IMG/VR virus record: IMGVR_UViG_3300021356_000054
Coordinates: 1 to 39,123 of that record
Source of the DNA: a virus
DNA length: 39,123 bases
Reading direction: 5' to 3' (one strand)
The notes below the pieces were generated by a model, which was not told the origin of the DNA, searched no databases, and saw nothing but the letters and a program-made list of their open reading frames with translations. A program made the position numbers and the translations under genes. Of the stretch, positions 8,276 to 16,168 are shown in pieces. The first letter of the stretch is position 1. Each line of letters opens with the position of its first letter.

Positions 8276-9028
8276 TTGGCTATTACATCCAGTGGACAAG
8301 TTAGTATATCTGATGTAGTTAGTGAGTTTAATTTAGGCACTAGTCAGGGTGTGGATTTTGATGACTTAAGATATATTGATCCATGGTTAGCTAGACCCCA
8401 AAGAATTAGTTTTGAACAAATACATATGACTGACTTTTATTCTGCTAGTGTAAAAAGCGCAAACATAACAATGAGGCCTCAAAATAACGATGATGAAATC
8501 AATAGAGCTGGTTATGGAACTTATAAAGGGCATGGTTTTACTATTACTGGTGGAGAATCTGGAGCCTCAGTAGGTTCATTTGGAAGTATAAGTAGAAATT
8601 TATATTTTAGTACAGGTCAACAACTAACCGGTATAGTCTTTGAAGGTACTGTCGACTCATCAACAGGTACTACTGGTGCAGTTAATATTTTTAAACGTGG
8701 CAGTGGAAATAATGGTTGGTCTAAAATAAAATTTAGATTTAATGATAAACCATGGAGATATGGAGATGTTACGAGTGACACCACCATCGTGAATTATGAT
8801 TTAGAACTTAATCGATCTGATGCAGATTCGTTTTCTCAAGTATCTGGTACTCAGCATAATGGGATTTATGCTTATGGTTGGAGATATGCATGGACCAACT
8901 ATAATTCAACTTCAGACGTTGGAAAAATTGCATCTATGATGAGAACAGGTCTTAGTTCTGGTCAATGGAACTCTAGCACCAATACCTATAATAGCAATGG
9001 TTATTTTGCAATTAAAATAATTGTATAA
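8276..9028 (+). CDS. Fibre-like or minor structural protein, TTG start
   Basis: 250 residues, opening with MAITSSGQVSISDVVSEF and later RISFEQIHMTDFYSAS. This SSGQVS...SDFY pattern is common at the N-termini of phage tail fibre and minor virion proteins. The rest is rich in Gly, Ser, Thr and Asn with no Cys and no membrane segment, as in beta-structured adhesins. The start is TTG at 8276, with a strong AAGGAG seven bases upstream and no in-frame ATG that would keep the conserved N-terminus. It follows regA directly and begins a late-looking cassette whose Arg codons are mostly AGA, unlike gp44 or gp43. Confidence 0.6.
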   Translation: MAITSSGQVSISDVVSEFNLGTSQGVDFDDLRYIDPWLARPQRISFEQIHMTDFYSASVKSANITMRPQNNDDEINRAGYGTYKGHGFTITGGESGASVGSFGSISRNLYFSTGQQLTGIVFEGTVDSSTGTTGAVNIFKRGSGNNGWSKIKFRFNDKPWRYGDVTSDTTIVNYDLELNRSDADSFSQVSGTQHNGIYAYGWRYAWTNYNSTSDVGKIASMMRTGLSSGQWNSSTNTYNSNGYFAIKIIV

Positions 9029-9043
9029 ATTTGGGAGAAAAAA

Positions 9044-9583
9044 ATGTATAATGATTATCAAATAATTTCAATTGATACTACAGAAAAATGTGTTACAATG
9101 AGATTTACTGCTGAAGGCAGAAGAGCATATGTAACTCAAAGACACTATTCGGAAGATTTAGAAATCAGTGATAGTTTAATTTTAGAATTAGTAAAGCATG
9201 CTCAACCAGAAGCTTATGCTTTTTATCAACAAGATGTGGCATCCGAAGCATATGTTCCAGCAAGTTGGAATGGATCTTTAAAACCATTGGTACTAACAGA
9301 TTTTCCTGATTATAATCCAAACTTTGAAAAATTAGAAGAAGTGTGGAGTGAAACTGATGAAAATAGAACTAGATCATTTAATATTGTTCCATTGTCAGAT
9401 CATGAAATAAATTTAAGAGTTAGAGCTAAAAGAGCTAGGCTACTTGAAGAAACTGATATTGAAGGCCTAACTGATAGAACTATGTCAGTACAATATAGAG
9501 AATATAGACAGCAATTAAGAGACATAACAGAGCAAGAAGGATATCCTAGAGATATTATTTGGCCTGTAAAACCAATTGGGTAA
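9044..9583 (+). CDS. Tail assembly chaperone-like protein (Phage_tail_APC type C-terminus)
   Basis: 179 residues with GGGAG upstream. The C-terminal third (RAKRARLLEETDIEGL, then YREYRQQLRDITEQEGYPRD and WPVKP) matches the pattern R-x-x-R-x-x-LL-x-x-(S/T)D ... YRQ-x-LRDI ... (F/Y)P-x-x-I-x-WP-x-x-P of the phage tail assembly chaperone family (PF16778 from memory). The N-terminal part is unfamiliar. Lying just after a fibre-like gene, it probably assists assembly of that fibre. Nearly all its Arg codons are AGA. Confidence 0.6.
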   Translation: MYNDYQIISIDTTEKCVTMRFTAEGRRAYVTQRHYSEDLEISDSLILELVKHAQPEAYAFYQQDVASEAYVPASWNGSLKPLVLTDFPDYNPNFEKLEEVWSETDENRTRSFNIVPLSDHEINLRVRAKRARLLEETDIEGLTDRTMSVQYREYRQQLRDITEQEGYPRDIIWPVKPIG

Positions 9584-9586
9584 ACT

Positions 9587-10597
9587 ATGGCTAAACTAAA
9601 GTACTATGCGTTGTGCTCTAGAAATATGCACACGACCAAAAGGCACTTAGATACTATACCAAAGGAAGATTTGGTAATAGTCATCAATACCCTATTAGAC
9701 ACAGAAGAAAGAGTAGCTTATAAAAATGAAGCAGTTGCTTGGTGTCAAGCAGAAGGTGTCGAGTACTATGTCACTGAAAGTGATGGTACTCCATCAACTG
9801 GAAAAAATTCAGTATTTGATATTTTTCAAGATTCAGATAATGATTATATGGTATTGGTTGATGGTGATGATTGGATTACTCCTCATGGTATTTGGTTATA
9901 TGATAAAATAGCACAAAGCGAATCACCGCCAGATGTTATTGCTTTAGAATATCAAATAGGAGTTTTGGCTGCGGCGGAATGGTCAATGCCTGAATCCAAA
10001 ACTCAGGCTACATTTAATCCTGCTTATATTCCAGCTTTTGCATATAGAACATTTTTACATACAAAAAACTGGTGGGAAAAAACATTAGAAGGTACATATA
10101 TTCCTTATTTACCAAACGATGAATATTCAAGACGATTAAATGCAGCGCATACTAGAATATATTCATTTGCTTATAATTACATAAATAATTGGGAACCGCA
10201 TTTAAGAATTACTTTTTATTCTAAAAAAGCTTGTACTTCAGAATTTAGAATGGATCCTGAATTATTAGTTGGCGAAGATACTATGCAATATTGTAATTTA
10301 AAATTTGCTTGGTCTAGAGGAAGAATTGATTTAAGGCATTTACATGAAACGTATCCAACTTATGTTTACGATCAAAGATTAGAAGGAATTGTTGATTACG
10401 CAAACAGAAGAGATGAAGATTGGGGTGCGGTGCTATGGATGGATAGATTGGCAGAAGCTTATGATGAATTTTTAAGTCAAGGTAAAGGATGTACCACAAA
10501 GCCAGACTATGTTGACTTGCCAGACTTTCCAGAAGATTACATTGCAGATACAAGTGGATTAGTAAATTATCCAATTAGATTTATAAAATACTTATAA
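9587..10597 (+). CDS. GT-A-type glycosyltransferase-like protein
   Basis: 336 residues. The first 110 resemble a family 2-type Rossmann-like domain: MAKLKYYALCSRN, VIVINTLLD, PSTGKNSVFDIFQDSDND and YMVLVDGDDWITPHG, where DGDD supplies the metal/sugar-nucleotide motif. The remaining two thirds are not recognised. Its position after a fibre-like protein and a tail chaperone suggests sugar addition to a virion protein; modification of host surface or DNA cannot be excluded. The start overlaps nothing and lies three bases after the previous stop. Confidence 0.6.
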   Translation: MAKLKYYALCSRNMHTTKRHLDTIPKEDLVIVINTLLDTEERVAYKNEAVAWCQAEGVEYYVTESDGTPSTGKNSVFDIFQDSDNDYMVLVDGDDWITPHGIWLYDKIAQSESPPDVIALEYQIGVLAAAEWSMPESKTQATFNPAYIPAFAYRTFLHTKNWWEKTLEGTYIPYLPNDEYSRRLNAAHTRIYSFAYNYINNWEPHLRITFYSKKACTSEFRMDPELLVGEDTMQYCNLKFAWSRGRIDLRHLHETYPTYVYDQRLEGIVDYANRRDEDWGAVLWMDRLAEAYDEFLSQGKGCTTKPDYVDLPDFPEDYIADTSGLVNYPIRFIKYL

Positions 10598-10598
10598 T

Positions 10599-10682
10599 AT
10601 GAATATACTAAAGAAGTTACACAAATTAATGAAATCAGGTAGAATCCATAAAATTTGGAATCGCCTACTAAAGAATATTTAA
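10599..10682 (+). CDS. Possible 27-residue cationic peptide
   Basis: A short frame from ATG 10599, just after the glycosyltransferase. The product is rich in Lys, Leu, Ile, Arg and His (starts MNILKKLHKLMKSGR) and would form an amphipathic basic helix. There is no clear ribosome site, so it may not be expressed. Confidence 0.2.
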   Translation: MNILKKLHKLMKSGRIHKIWNRLLKNI

Positions 10683-10699
10683 ACTGGCAAGTTTGCTGG

Positions 10700-10707
10700 T
10701 ATAAATA
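10700..10707 (+). promoter_or_regulatory. T4-type late promoter box TATAAATA before hsp20
   Basis: Exact T4 late consensus, three bases upstream of the conserved hairpin at 10711. Transcription would start at about the 5' side of the hairpin, so the hairpin may lie at or very near the mRNA 5' end. Confidence 0.6.
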
Positions 10708-10710
10708 TAT

Positions 10711-10734
10711 TTGCATGCCGATGGTCGGGTGCAA
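10711..10734 (+). promoter_or_regulatory. Conserved leader hairpin, copy 2
   Basis: Outer stem TTGCA (10711-10715) with TGCAA (10730-10734) encloses the same core TGCCGATGGTCGGG as copy 1 at 5890-5913. It also ends 33 bases before a start codon, here that of Hsp20. The outer stem sequence differs from copy 1 but remains fully paired. Confidence 0.7.
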
Positions 10735-10767
10735 TATTAACCTTGCTATATATAGGAGGAAACTAAA

Positions 10768-11220
10768 ATGGTAAGAAGTACTATGAACGTCCCACGTTCA
10801 CTATTCATTGGTTTTGAACCAATACTAAACGAGCTTGAAAGGATACATTCAGCCGGTAGAGCTCAAGATAACTATCCGCCCCATAACGTAGTAAAAGTCG
10901 ATGATGAAAATTTTATTATCGAACTAGCAGTTGCGGGTTTTTGCCAAGATGATATTTCAATCGAGGTAAAAGATGGCATTCTTTTAGTTAAAGGAGAACA
11001 TCAAGCAGATGATGAACGTGAATACGCGCACAAAGGTATCTCATCCCGCAAATTTGAGAAGAGCTTCCGCCTCTCAGAATTTGTCGTAATAGATGGTGCC
11101 GATCTTGTGAATGGTATACTCGTGGTAAATGCCAGGGTTGAAGTTCCAGAAGAAAGGCGTCCTAGGAAGATCGAAATCGGGTCTACTGGGGCATCAAAGA
11201 AAAAGACTATTCTAGGATAG
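10768..11220 (+). CDS. hsp20: Hsp20-family small heat shock protein
   Basis: 150 residues with TAGGAGG upstream. The alpha-crystallin domain is clear: NVVKVDDENFIIELAVAGF, DISIEVKDGILLVKGEH, the KFEKSFRLSEFVVIDGADLVNGIL stretch with the conserved NGIL turn, and a C-terminal RKIEIG in the I-x-I position. Small heat shock proteins hold unfolding proteins in soluble form without ATP. Such genes are common in marine T4-like phages and usually lie near gene 43, as here. A late-type box and the conserved leader hairpin indicate late or separate expression. Confidence 0.93.
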   Translation: MVRSTMNVPRSLFIGFEPILNELERIHSAGRAQDNYPPHNVVKVDDENFIIELAVAGFCQDDISIEVKDGILLVKGEHQADDEREYAHKGISSRKFEKSFRLSEFVVIDGADLVNGILVVNARVEVPEERRPRKIEIGSTGASKKKTILG

Positions 11221-11273
11221 TTTTGACAGCGAAAACCCAGTAGGTTGTAATAATCAATTTACTGGAGTTAATC

Positions 11274-11402
11274 ATGGGTTATATACGTAAAAATAAGCAT
11301 GAAATTAGACACGGATTCGAAGCAATTTTAATTATGGGAACGGCATTAATGCTGGCCCCTGTAACAATTGTGATTGCTGCCTATCCAAGTCTCTTGATCT
11401 AA
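11274..11402 (+). CDS. 42-residue single-pass membrane protein
   Basis: A short gene with CTGGAG at the right distance upstream. Basic N-terminus (MGYIRKNKHEIRHG) then a hydrophobic stretch (about residues 17-36) and a short tail. It lies between hsp20 and a terminator-like hairpin, so it probably shares the hsp20 transcript. Function unknown. Confidence 0.55.
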   Translation: MGYIRKNKHEIRHGFEAILIMGTALMLAPVTIVIAAYPSLLI

Positions 11403-11407
11403 AAAGC

Positions 11408-11428
11408 GGGAGGGTGAAATTCCCTCCC
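11408..11428 (+). terminator. Terminator-like hairpin
   Basis: GGGAGGG (11408-11414), loop TGAAATT, CCCTCCC (11422-11428). It lacks a long T-run, but its position between the hsp20 unit and the gene 43 promoter fits a transcription end. Confidence 0.6.
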
Positions 11429-11436
11429 ATCTACCG

Positions 11437-11465
11437 TTTACATTACGTTTAAAATGTGATATAAT
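11437..11465 (+). promoter_or_regulatory. Sigma70-type promoter before gene 43
   Basis: TTTACA 11437-11442, 17-base spacer, TATAAT 11460-11465 with extended -10 TGA. Confidence 0.87.
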
Positions 11466-11495
11466 ATAACCTTATTATTTGGATATGTTTACACT

Positions 11496-14000
11496 ATGAA
11501 TTTTTACACATCAGTTTCTAGATTTGGCAACAACCTTCTTTATCGTGGTTATGACAACGGTAAAAAAGTCCAAAAGAAAATAAAATACCAACCAACGTAT
11601 TTTGTTAATACACCAAAGTCATCTAATTGGATTGCCCTTGATGGTACTAAGGTTGCACCAATTAAATTTGATTCCATGCGTGATGCTAAAGAATGGCTAC
11701 AAACAAATCAACAAGTTGTTGGTCGTCACATATATGGAAACAACAAACACATTCCAGCCTTCATCAATGAAGAGTTTCCTGGAAATATTAAATTTGATCG
11801 TAATTTAATTAATGTTACTTCAATTGATATTGAGGTACAATCGGATTCTGGTTTCCCAGAACCTGAAGAGGCAGCACATGAAGTAACTGCCATTTGTATG
11901 AAAAACAATATTGACAATACATACTATGTCTGGGGTTTACAACCTTACGATGTTGAAAATAGTATTATGCAGGAAAATCGTGTTGTCTATGAAGAATGCG
12001 CAAGTGAATCTGAATTGCTACTTAAGTTTGTAGCTCATTGGGCTTTACCATCACAATGTCCAGATGTTGTGACTGGTTGGAACTCAAGATTCTTTGATAT
12101 TCCATATCTTATTAATCGTATACTGCGTCTTCATGGTGAAGAAGTTGCCAAACGATTATCACCCTGGGGATTAATTGATCGCAGGGATGTAACAACAATG
12201 CAACGTAAACAATGCGCTTTTGAAATTCAAGGTATTGCTCAAATGGATTATCTTGACTTATTTAAAAAGTTTGGTTACTCTTATGGTCCACAAGAATCAT
12301 ATAAACTAGATCATATTGCGCATGTTGTTCTAGGTGAAAACAAGCTTTCGTATGAAGAGTTTGGTAACCTACATACTCTTTACAAATATGATCACCAAAA
12401 GTTTATTGACTATAATATCAAAGACGTGGACTTGGTTGATCGTATTGAAGACAAAATGGGTTTGATTACATTGGCACTTACTATGGCTTATCGTGGTGGC
12501 GTTAACTATGGTGATGTAATGGGAACCACAGCTATTTGGGATGCAATCATTTATCGTAATCTATATGCTAACAATGTGATTGTTCCATTTGGCGAAGAAA
12601 AGTTTAAATCGCCATACCCAGGTGGTTATGTAAAAGATCCACATGTTGGATTACACAACTGGGTAGTATCATTTGATTTGAACTCTCTATATCCATCAAT
12701 TATTATGCAATACAACATGTCTCCAGAAACAATCATGTCTGGTCAAGTTCTTAATTTGGATGTTGATAAATGCTTAAACAAAGTCCAAGTTGATACTGAT
12801 AACAAATGTGTCGCAGCTTCTGGACAATATTTCCGTACAGATCGTCAAGGTATATTACCACAAATCATTGATGAAATGTACAGCGAACGTGTTGTTATTA
12901 AAAAGCAAATGCTTAGTTCACAACGTGAATTGGAAAAAGTTGACAAAACCGATAAACAGGAATTGTATCGAATCCAACGGGATATTGCCATTGCTGAAAA
13001 CCAGCAAATGTCTATTAAGATTCTACTCAACAGTCTTTATGGTGCTCTTGGTAATAAGTACTTTAGGTTCTTTGATCAACGTATTGCTGAAGGTATTACA
13101 CTAACTGGTCAGCTAACAATTCGCTGGGCTGAAAATGCTATTAATGATTACCTCAACAAAGTTCTAAAAACAAACAAAGATTATGTCTTGGCCATTGATA
13201 CTGATTCGGTTTATGTTACCCTTGATGATCTTATCAAAGCAGTGAATCCCAAAAATCCTTTGGAGTTTCTTGACACTGTATGTAACGAAAAGCTAGAACC
13301 AGTACTGGCTAAAGCATACGATCAATTGTTTGATATGCTTGGTGGTATTGATAATCGCATGGTAATGAAACGTGAAGCTATTGCTGATCGTGGAATATGG
13401 ACAGCCAAGAAAAGGTATATCCTCAACGTACATGATAATGAAGGTGTACGTTATGCAAAACCTAAACTTAAAATTATGGGTATTGAAGCTATCAAATCTT
13501 CTACTCCAGCTCCATGTCGTGAGGCATTGAAACAAATGTTTACTACTATTATGACTGGATCTGAATCGGAAGTTCAACGCGATATTGAATTGTTTAGGAC
13601 CCACTTTAAAACATTACCACCAGATCAAATTGCTTTTCCACGTGGTATAACTAATTTAACGCAGTTTATGGATAAGCAAACAATTTATCGAAAAGGTACA
13701 CCGATCCATGCTCGTGGTAGTATCTTATACAACAAAATGATTACTGATTTGTCTTTACAAAAGCAGTACAACAAAATTCAAAATGGCGAAAAGATCAAAT
13801 TCATTTATCTTCGTACGCCAAATAAAATCAAGGAAAATGTAATATCTTTCTTGGATTATTTGCCGGAGGAGTTTGGCCTTCATCGTTATATTGACTATGA
13901 CGTTCAATTTAACAAAACGTTCTTGGACGTAATTGAACCTATACTTTCAGCCATTGGTTGGAACTCTAAAGAAGTGGCAACATTGGATGAATTTTTTTAA
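11496..14000 (+). CDS. 43: gp43, family B DNA polymerase
   Basis: 834 residues (T4: 898). The exonuclease domain has SIDIEV with D111 and E113, then GWNSRFFDIPYL and a YNIKDVDLVD segment. The polymerase domain has motif A DLNSLYPSI (D394), motif B KILLNSLYGALG, and motif C DTDS (D568, D570). It ends in LDEFF, a typical clamp-binding tail. It is the replicative polymerase working with gp45 and gp44/62. Arg codons are mostly CGT, unlike the late genes. No strong ribosome site precedes the start codon. No intein or split was seen. Confidence 0.97.
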   Translation: MNFYTSVSRFGNNLLYRGYDNGKKVQKKIKYQPTYFVNTPKSSNWIALDGTKVAPIKFDSMRDAKEWLQTNQQVVGRHIYGNNKHIPAFINEEFPGNIKFDRNLINVTSIDIEVQSDSGFPEPEEAAHEVTAICMKNNIDNTYYVWGLQPYDVENSIMQENRVVYEECASESELLLKFVAHWALPSQCPDVVTGWNSRFFDIPYLINRILRLHGEEVAKRLSPWGLIDRRDVTTMQRKQCAFEIQGIAQMDYLDLFKKFGYSYGPQESYKLDHIAHVVLGENKLSYEEFGNLHTLYKYDHQKFIDYNIKDVDLVDRIEDKMGLITLALTMAYRGGVNYGDVMGTTAIWDAIIYRNLYANNVIVPFGEEKFKSPYPGGYVKDPHVGLHNWVVSFDLNSLYPSIIMQYNMSPETIMSGQVLNLDVDKCLNKVQVDTDNKCVAASGQYFRTDRQGILPQIIDEMYSERVVIKKQMLSSQRELEKVDKTDKQELYRIQRDIAIAENQQMSIKILLNSLYGALGNKYFRFFDQRIAEGITLTGQLTIRWAENAINDYLNKVLKTNKDYVLAIDTDSVYVTLDDLIKAVNPKNPLEFLDTVCNEKLEPVLAKAYDQLFDMLGGIDNRMVMKREAIADRGIWTAKKRYILNVHDNEGVRYAKPKLKIMGIEAIKSSTPAPCREALKQMFTTIMTGSESEVQRDIELFRTHFKTLPPDQIAFPRGITNLTQFMDKQTIYRKGTPIHARGSILYNKMITDLSLQKQYNKIQNGEKIKFIYLRTPNKIKENVISFLDYLPEEFGLHRYIDYDVQFNKTFLDVIEPILSAIGWNSKEVATLDEFF

Positions 14001-14008
14001 AAAAACAG

Positions 14009-14037
14009 TTTACAAATGCAGAAAACTGTGTTATAAT
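14009..14037 (+). promoter_or_regulatory. Sigma70-type promoter after gene 43
   Basis: TTTACA 14009-14014, 17-base spacer, TATAAT 14032-14037, extended -10 TGT. A T-run followed by an A-run just upstream, overlapping the end of gene 43, may serve as a weak terminator or UP element. Confidence 0.87.
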
Positions 14038-14096
14038 ATAACTAATATTACCGGCTACGATAGTGTGTAATATAATTAACTACATAGGAGGTGGAC

Positions 14097-14384
14097 ATGT
14101 CCACAAAACTGATTAGGTTAACATCAGGCGAAGAAGTAATCGCAAATGTTACCAAGGAAGACGACTCAGTCGTTCAATTTGATAAACCAATTGTACTAAT
14201 TCCAGCAGGCGAAGGTAAACTTGGCTTTATGCCATTTATGCCATATACCAAAGCTGAAGATGGATTGACTATTTCAAAGCAATTTGTTGTTTTTATTGTT
14301 GATCCAATGGATGATTTAGTTGAACAACATAGATCAGCAACTAGTTCAATTCAGCTTACACAACCTCAAGGTATAATCACATGA
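14097..14384 (+). CDS. Conserved phage protein, possible Sm/SH3-like barrel
   Basis: 95 residues. ATG 14097 is preferred over GTG 14091 because TAGGAGG ends at 14092. The opening KLIRLTSGEEVIANV, then a VQFDKPIVLIP strand pair, is the style of small Sm/SH3-like beta barrels. No catalytic motif is visible. It begins the operon of nucleotide-handling genes after gene 43 and its stop overlaps the next start (ATGA). Confidence 0.45.
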   Translation: MSTKLIRLTSGEEVIANVTKEDDSVVQFDKPIVLIPAGEGKLGFMPFMPYTKAEDGLTISKQFVVFIVDPMDDLVEQHRSATSSIQLTQPQGIIT

Positions 14385-14782
14385 GCAAAGATTGGGTAAA
14401 AGATATTAATGATATGCACAAAAAGTATGGCGTGCATGAATGGGTAAAAAATAATCCAGATAAATTGGAACAACTACTTCATTTCCGTATTGCATTTGTT
14501 GAAGAAGAGTTTAAAGAAACTTTTAAAGCAGCAGGTGAAAAGGATGCTGAAGAAATCGTTGATGGTCTAATTGACTTATGCGTTGTTGCAATTGGAACTC
14601 TTGATGCCTTTGGTGTTGATCCATATAAAGCTTGGGATGAAGTCCATAAAGCTAATATGGCTAAAGAGGTTGGAGTAAAAGAGGAAAGACCTAATCCTCT
14701 AGGTTTGCCTGATTTGGTAAAACCTGAAGGTTGGGTTAATCCATCACATAGTGGAAATCATGGTATCCTTAACGATATTTGA
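14381..14782 (+). CDS. MazG/HisE-like all-alpha NTP pyrophosphohydrolase
   Basis: 133 residues. LHFRIAFVEEEFKETFKA, then DAEEIVDGLIDLCVVAIGTLDAFG, gives the EExx(E) ... ExxD metal-binding layout of the all-alpha NTP-PPase fold. These enzymes split NTPs or dNTPs to the monophosphate and pyrophosphate. In T4 the dCTPase-dUTPase gp56 has this general fold, so a dCTP-clearing role is possible here because gp42 is nearby. Related cyanophage proteins are labelled phosphoribosyl-ATP pyrophosphohydrolase-like. The C-terminal tail after residue 100 is rich in Pro and Gly. Confidence 0.65.
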   Translation: MSKDWVKDINDMHKKYGVHEWVKNNPDKLEQLLHFRIAFVEEEFKETFKAAGEKDAEEIVDGLIDLCVVAIGTLDAFGVDPYKAWDEVHKANMAKEVGVKEERPNPLGLPDLVKPEGWVNPSHSGNHGILNDI

Positions 14783-15677
14783 CAGTATATACGATAACAA
14801 AACTGAAAAGCGAATGGATTATGATTCGTTTGAAGATTTTGAAAAAGTATTATACAAGTTAGCAGGTGGCAATAAGTATCAAAAGAAAACTGATGCTCCA
14901 TTGATTTCACCAGCTACATATAAGACCGGAACCACCCGAGCAAATAGTAATGTTACAGGCTGGGGTGGTTTCGGCATTGTTGATGTTGATGATTATGAAG
15001 GTTCAATTGATGATATTCATGAAAAATATTCTAAATACAAATACGTTTGTTATTCAACAGCAAGTTCTACTAAAGAACATCCAAAGTTTAGATTGGTATT
15101 TCCATTAACTGAACATGTTCCAGTAGATAAAATCAAACATTTTTGGTATGCTTTAAATAAAGAAATAGGAGACATTGCAGATGCTCAAACCAAAGATCTC
15201 AGCAGGATGTATTACGTTCCATCAAAATACAAAGGAGCCTATAACTTCATCTTTACCCACGACGGATTTGTTATGGATCCCACCAAGCTCATGGAGCAAC
15301 ACAGATACGTCGTACAATCTGAATCATTTTTCGATAGGCTTCCAGATGCCATCAAGCAAGGACTCATCGAACACAGAAAAGGTCAACTACAAAATACTAA
15401 CTTTACGTGGACAGGATATAGAGACTGCCCTTTTGTAAATCAAAAACAAATAGAAGAATACAAACAAATTACTGGTTCTGGTTGGTACTTACAAATGTAC
15501 AAAATTATGGTATCAACAGCCGGTAATGCAATGCAAAGAGGTTATCCAATATCAGCAAAAGAAATTGCTTGGATATGCTCTGACCTTGATAACGAAACAG
15601 GTAGTTGGTATGGTAAACGTGATATGATAAAAGAAGCCGAACGAGCTATTGAATTTGTATTTAGAAATAATATATAA
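14760..15677 (+). CDS. AEP-type primase-polymerase-like protein
   Basis: 305 residues from ATG 14760 (GTG 14751 is an alternative). GFGIVDVDDY carries a D-x-D pair (D75, D77). YSTASSTKEHPKFRLVFPL has H107 and R111. DLSRMYYVP has D146 and R149. This set (DxD, S-x-x-H-x-x-x-R, D-x-x-R-x-x-Y-x-P) is the pattern of archaeo-eukaryotic primase-like replication proteins in phages and plasmids. The C-terminal 100 residues look helical, as in PriCT-type domains. It may prime DNA or act in repair beside gp43/gp41. No DnaG-type gp61 is in this window. The start overlaps the MazG-like gene by 23 bases. Confidence 0.55.
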   Translation: MVSLTIFDSIYDNKTEKRMDYDSFEDFEKVLYKLAGGNKYQKKTDAPLISPATYKTGTTRANSNVTGWGGFGIVDVDDYEGSIDDIHEKYSKYKYVCYSTASSTKEHPKFRLVFPLTEHVPVDKIKHFWYALNKEIGDIADAQTKDLSRMYYVPSKYKGAYNFIFTHDGFVMDPTKLMEQHRYVVQSESFFDRLPDAIKQGLIEHRKGQLQNTNFTWTGYRDCPFVNQKQIEEYKQITGSGWYLQMYKIMVSTAGNAMQRGYPISAKEIAWICSDLDNETGSWYGKRDMIKEAERAIEFVFRNNI

Positions 15678-15680
15678 ATA
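15673..15680 (+). promoter_or_regulatory. T4-type late promoter box TATAAATA before the DUF4278 mini-gene
   Basis: Exact late consensus overlapping the stop codon of the AEP-like gene. A 5-bp hairpin (CGCAT 15708-15712, ATGCG 15719-15723) and a TATAAT at 15736-15741 follow before the mini-gene. Confidence 0.5.
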
Positions 15681-15760
15681 ATTATAGTATAGTCCGCTTT
15701 AGAGACTCGCATTGGTTCATGCGTTAAAAGAATCGTATAATCCAGAATAGGAGAATTACG

Positions 15761-15847
15761 ATGACTGTAGAACTAACGTACAGAGGCGTATCGTACACCA
15801 AACAAGTTGCTAAAAAAGCATCAGGTGTAGAAAAAGCTTCTAAATAA
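15761..15847 (+). CDS. 28-residue DUF4278-like mini-protein
   Basis: A short gene with a good AGGAG site. The sequence MTVELTYRGVSYTK matches the opening of DUF4278 proteins, which start M-x-L-x-YRG-x-x-Y and are frequent in cyanobacteria and their phages. Only the N-terminal motif and a basic tail are present. Its leader with a late-type box and hairpin suggests real expression. Function unknown. Confidence 0.5.
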   Translation: MTVELTYRGVSYTKQVAKKASGVEKASK

Positions 15848-15904
15848 AAAAACTAGGTGGAAAAATTTTAAGAGCCATGGAAGGCTTTCAAAATGAGGTA
15901 AATT

Positions 15905-16168
15905 ATGAAACATACATTGAGAAGTTATCAACAAGTGCTTTGCGTTACAATGGAAGAATGTGGAGAACTTACTCAAGCATGTAGTAAATATTTAAGATTT
16001 GGAAATACCGAAGAAATCAAAAAAGAAGCTGGAGATGTTTTGGCTATGATTGATTTACTGGTTGAGTACGGATTTGTAACTAAGGAAGAACTTGAAAAAA
16101 GGAAGCTTGTCAAGTTTGATAAATTAACAAAATATAGTGATATACTATGGAGCAAAACAAATGATTAA
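15905..16168 (+). CDS. MazG-like NTP pyrophosphohydrolase
   Basis: 87 residues. TMEECGELTQACSKYLRF followed by EEIKKEAGDVLAMIDLLVEYG gives the EExxE ... ExxD motif of MazG-like all-alpha NTPases, single-domain and very short. Marine T4-like phages often carry such a gene; proposed roles are dNTP clean-up or changing host nucleotide alarm signals. It has GAGG upstream and overlaps the GroES-like gene by eight bases. Confidence 0.75.
   Translation: MKHTLRSYQQVLCVTMEECGELTQACSKYLRFGNTEEIKKEAGDVLAMIDLLVEYGFVTKEELEKRKLVKFDKLTKYSDILWSKTND

Noticed and set aside
10599-10682. Antimicrobial or toxin peptide
   Set aside because: The cationic amphipathic sequence is suggestive, but there is no ribosome site and no partner; kept only as a low-confidence frame.
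13293-13604. Reverse-strand open frames such as this one in gene 43
   Set aside because: All reverse frames lie opposite convincing + strand genes, have no family resemblance and lack ribosome sites.
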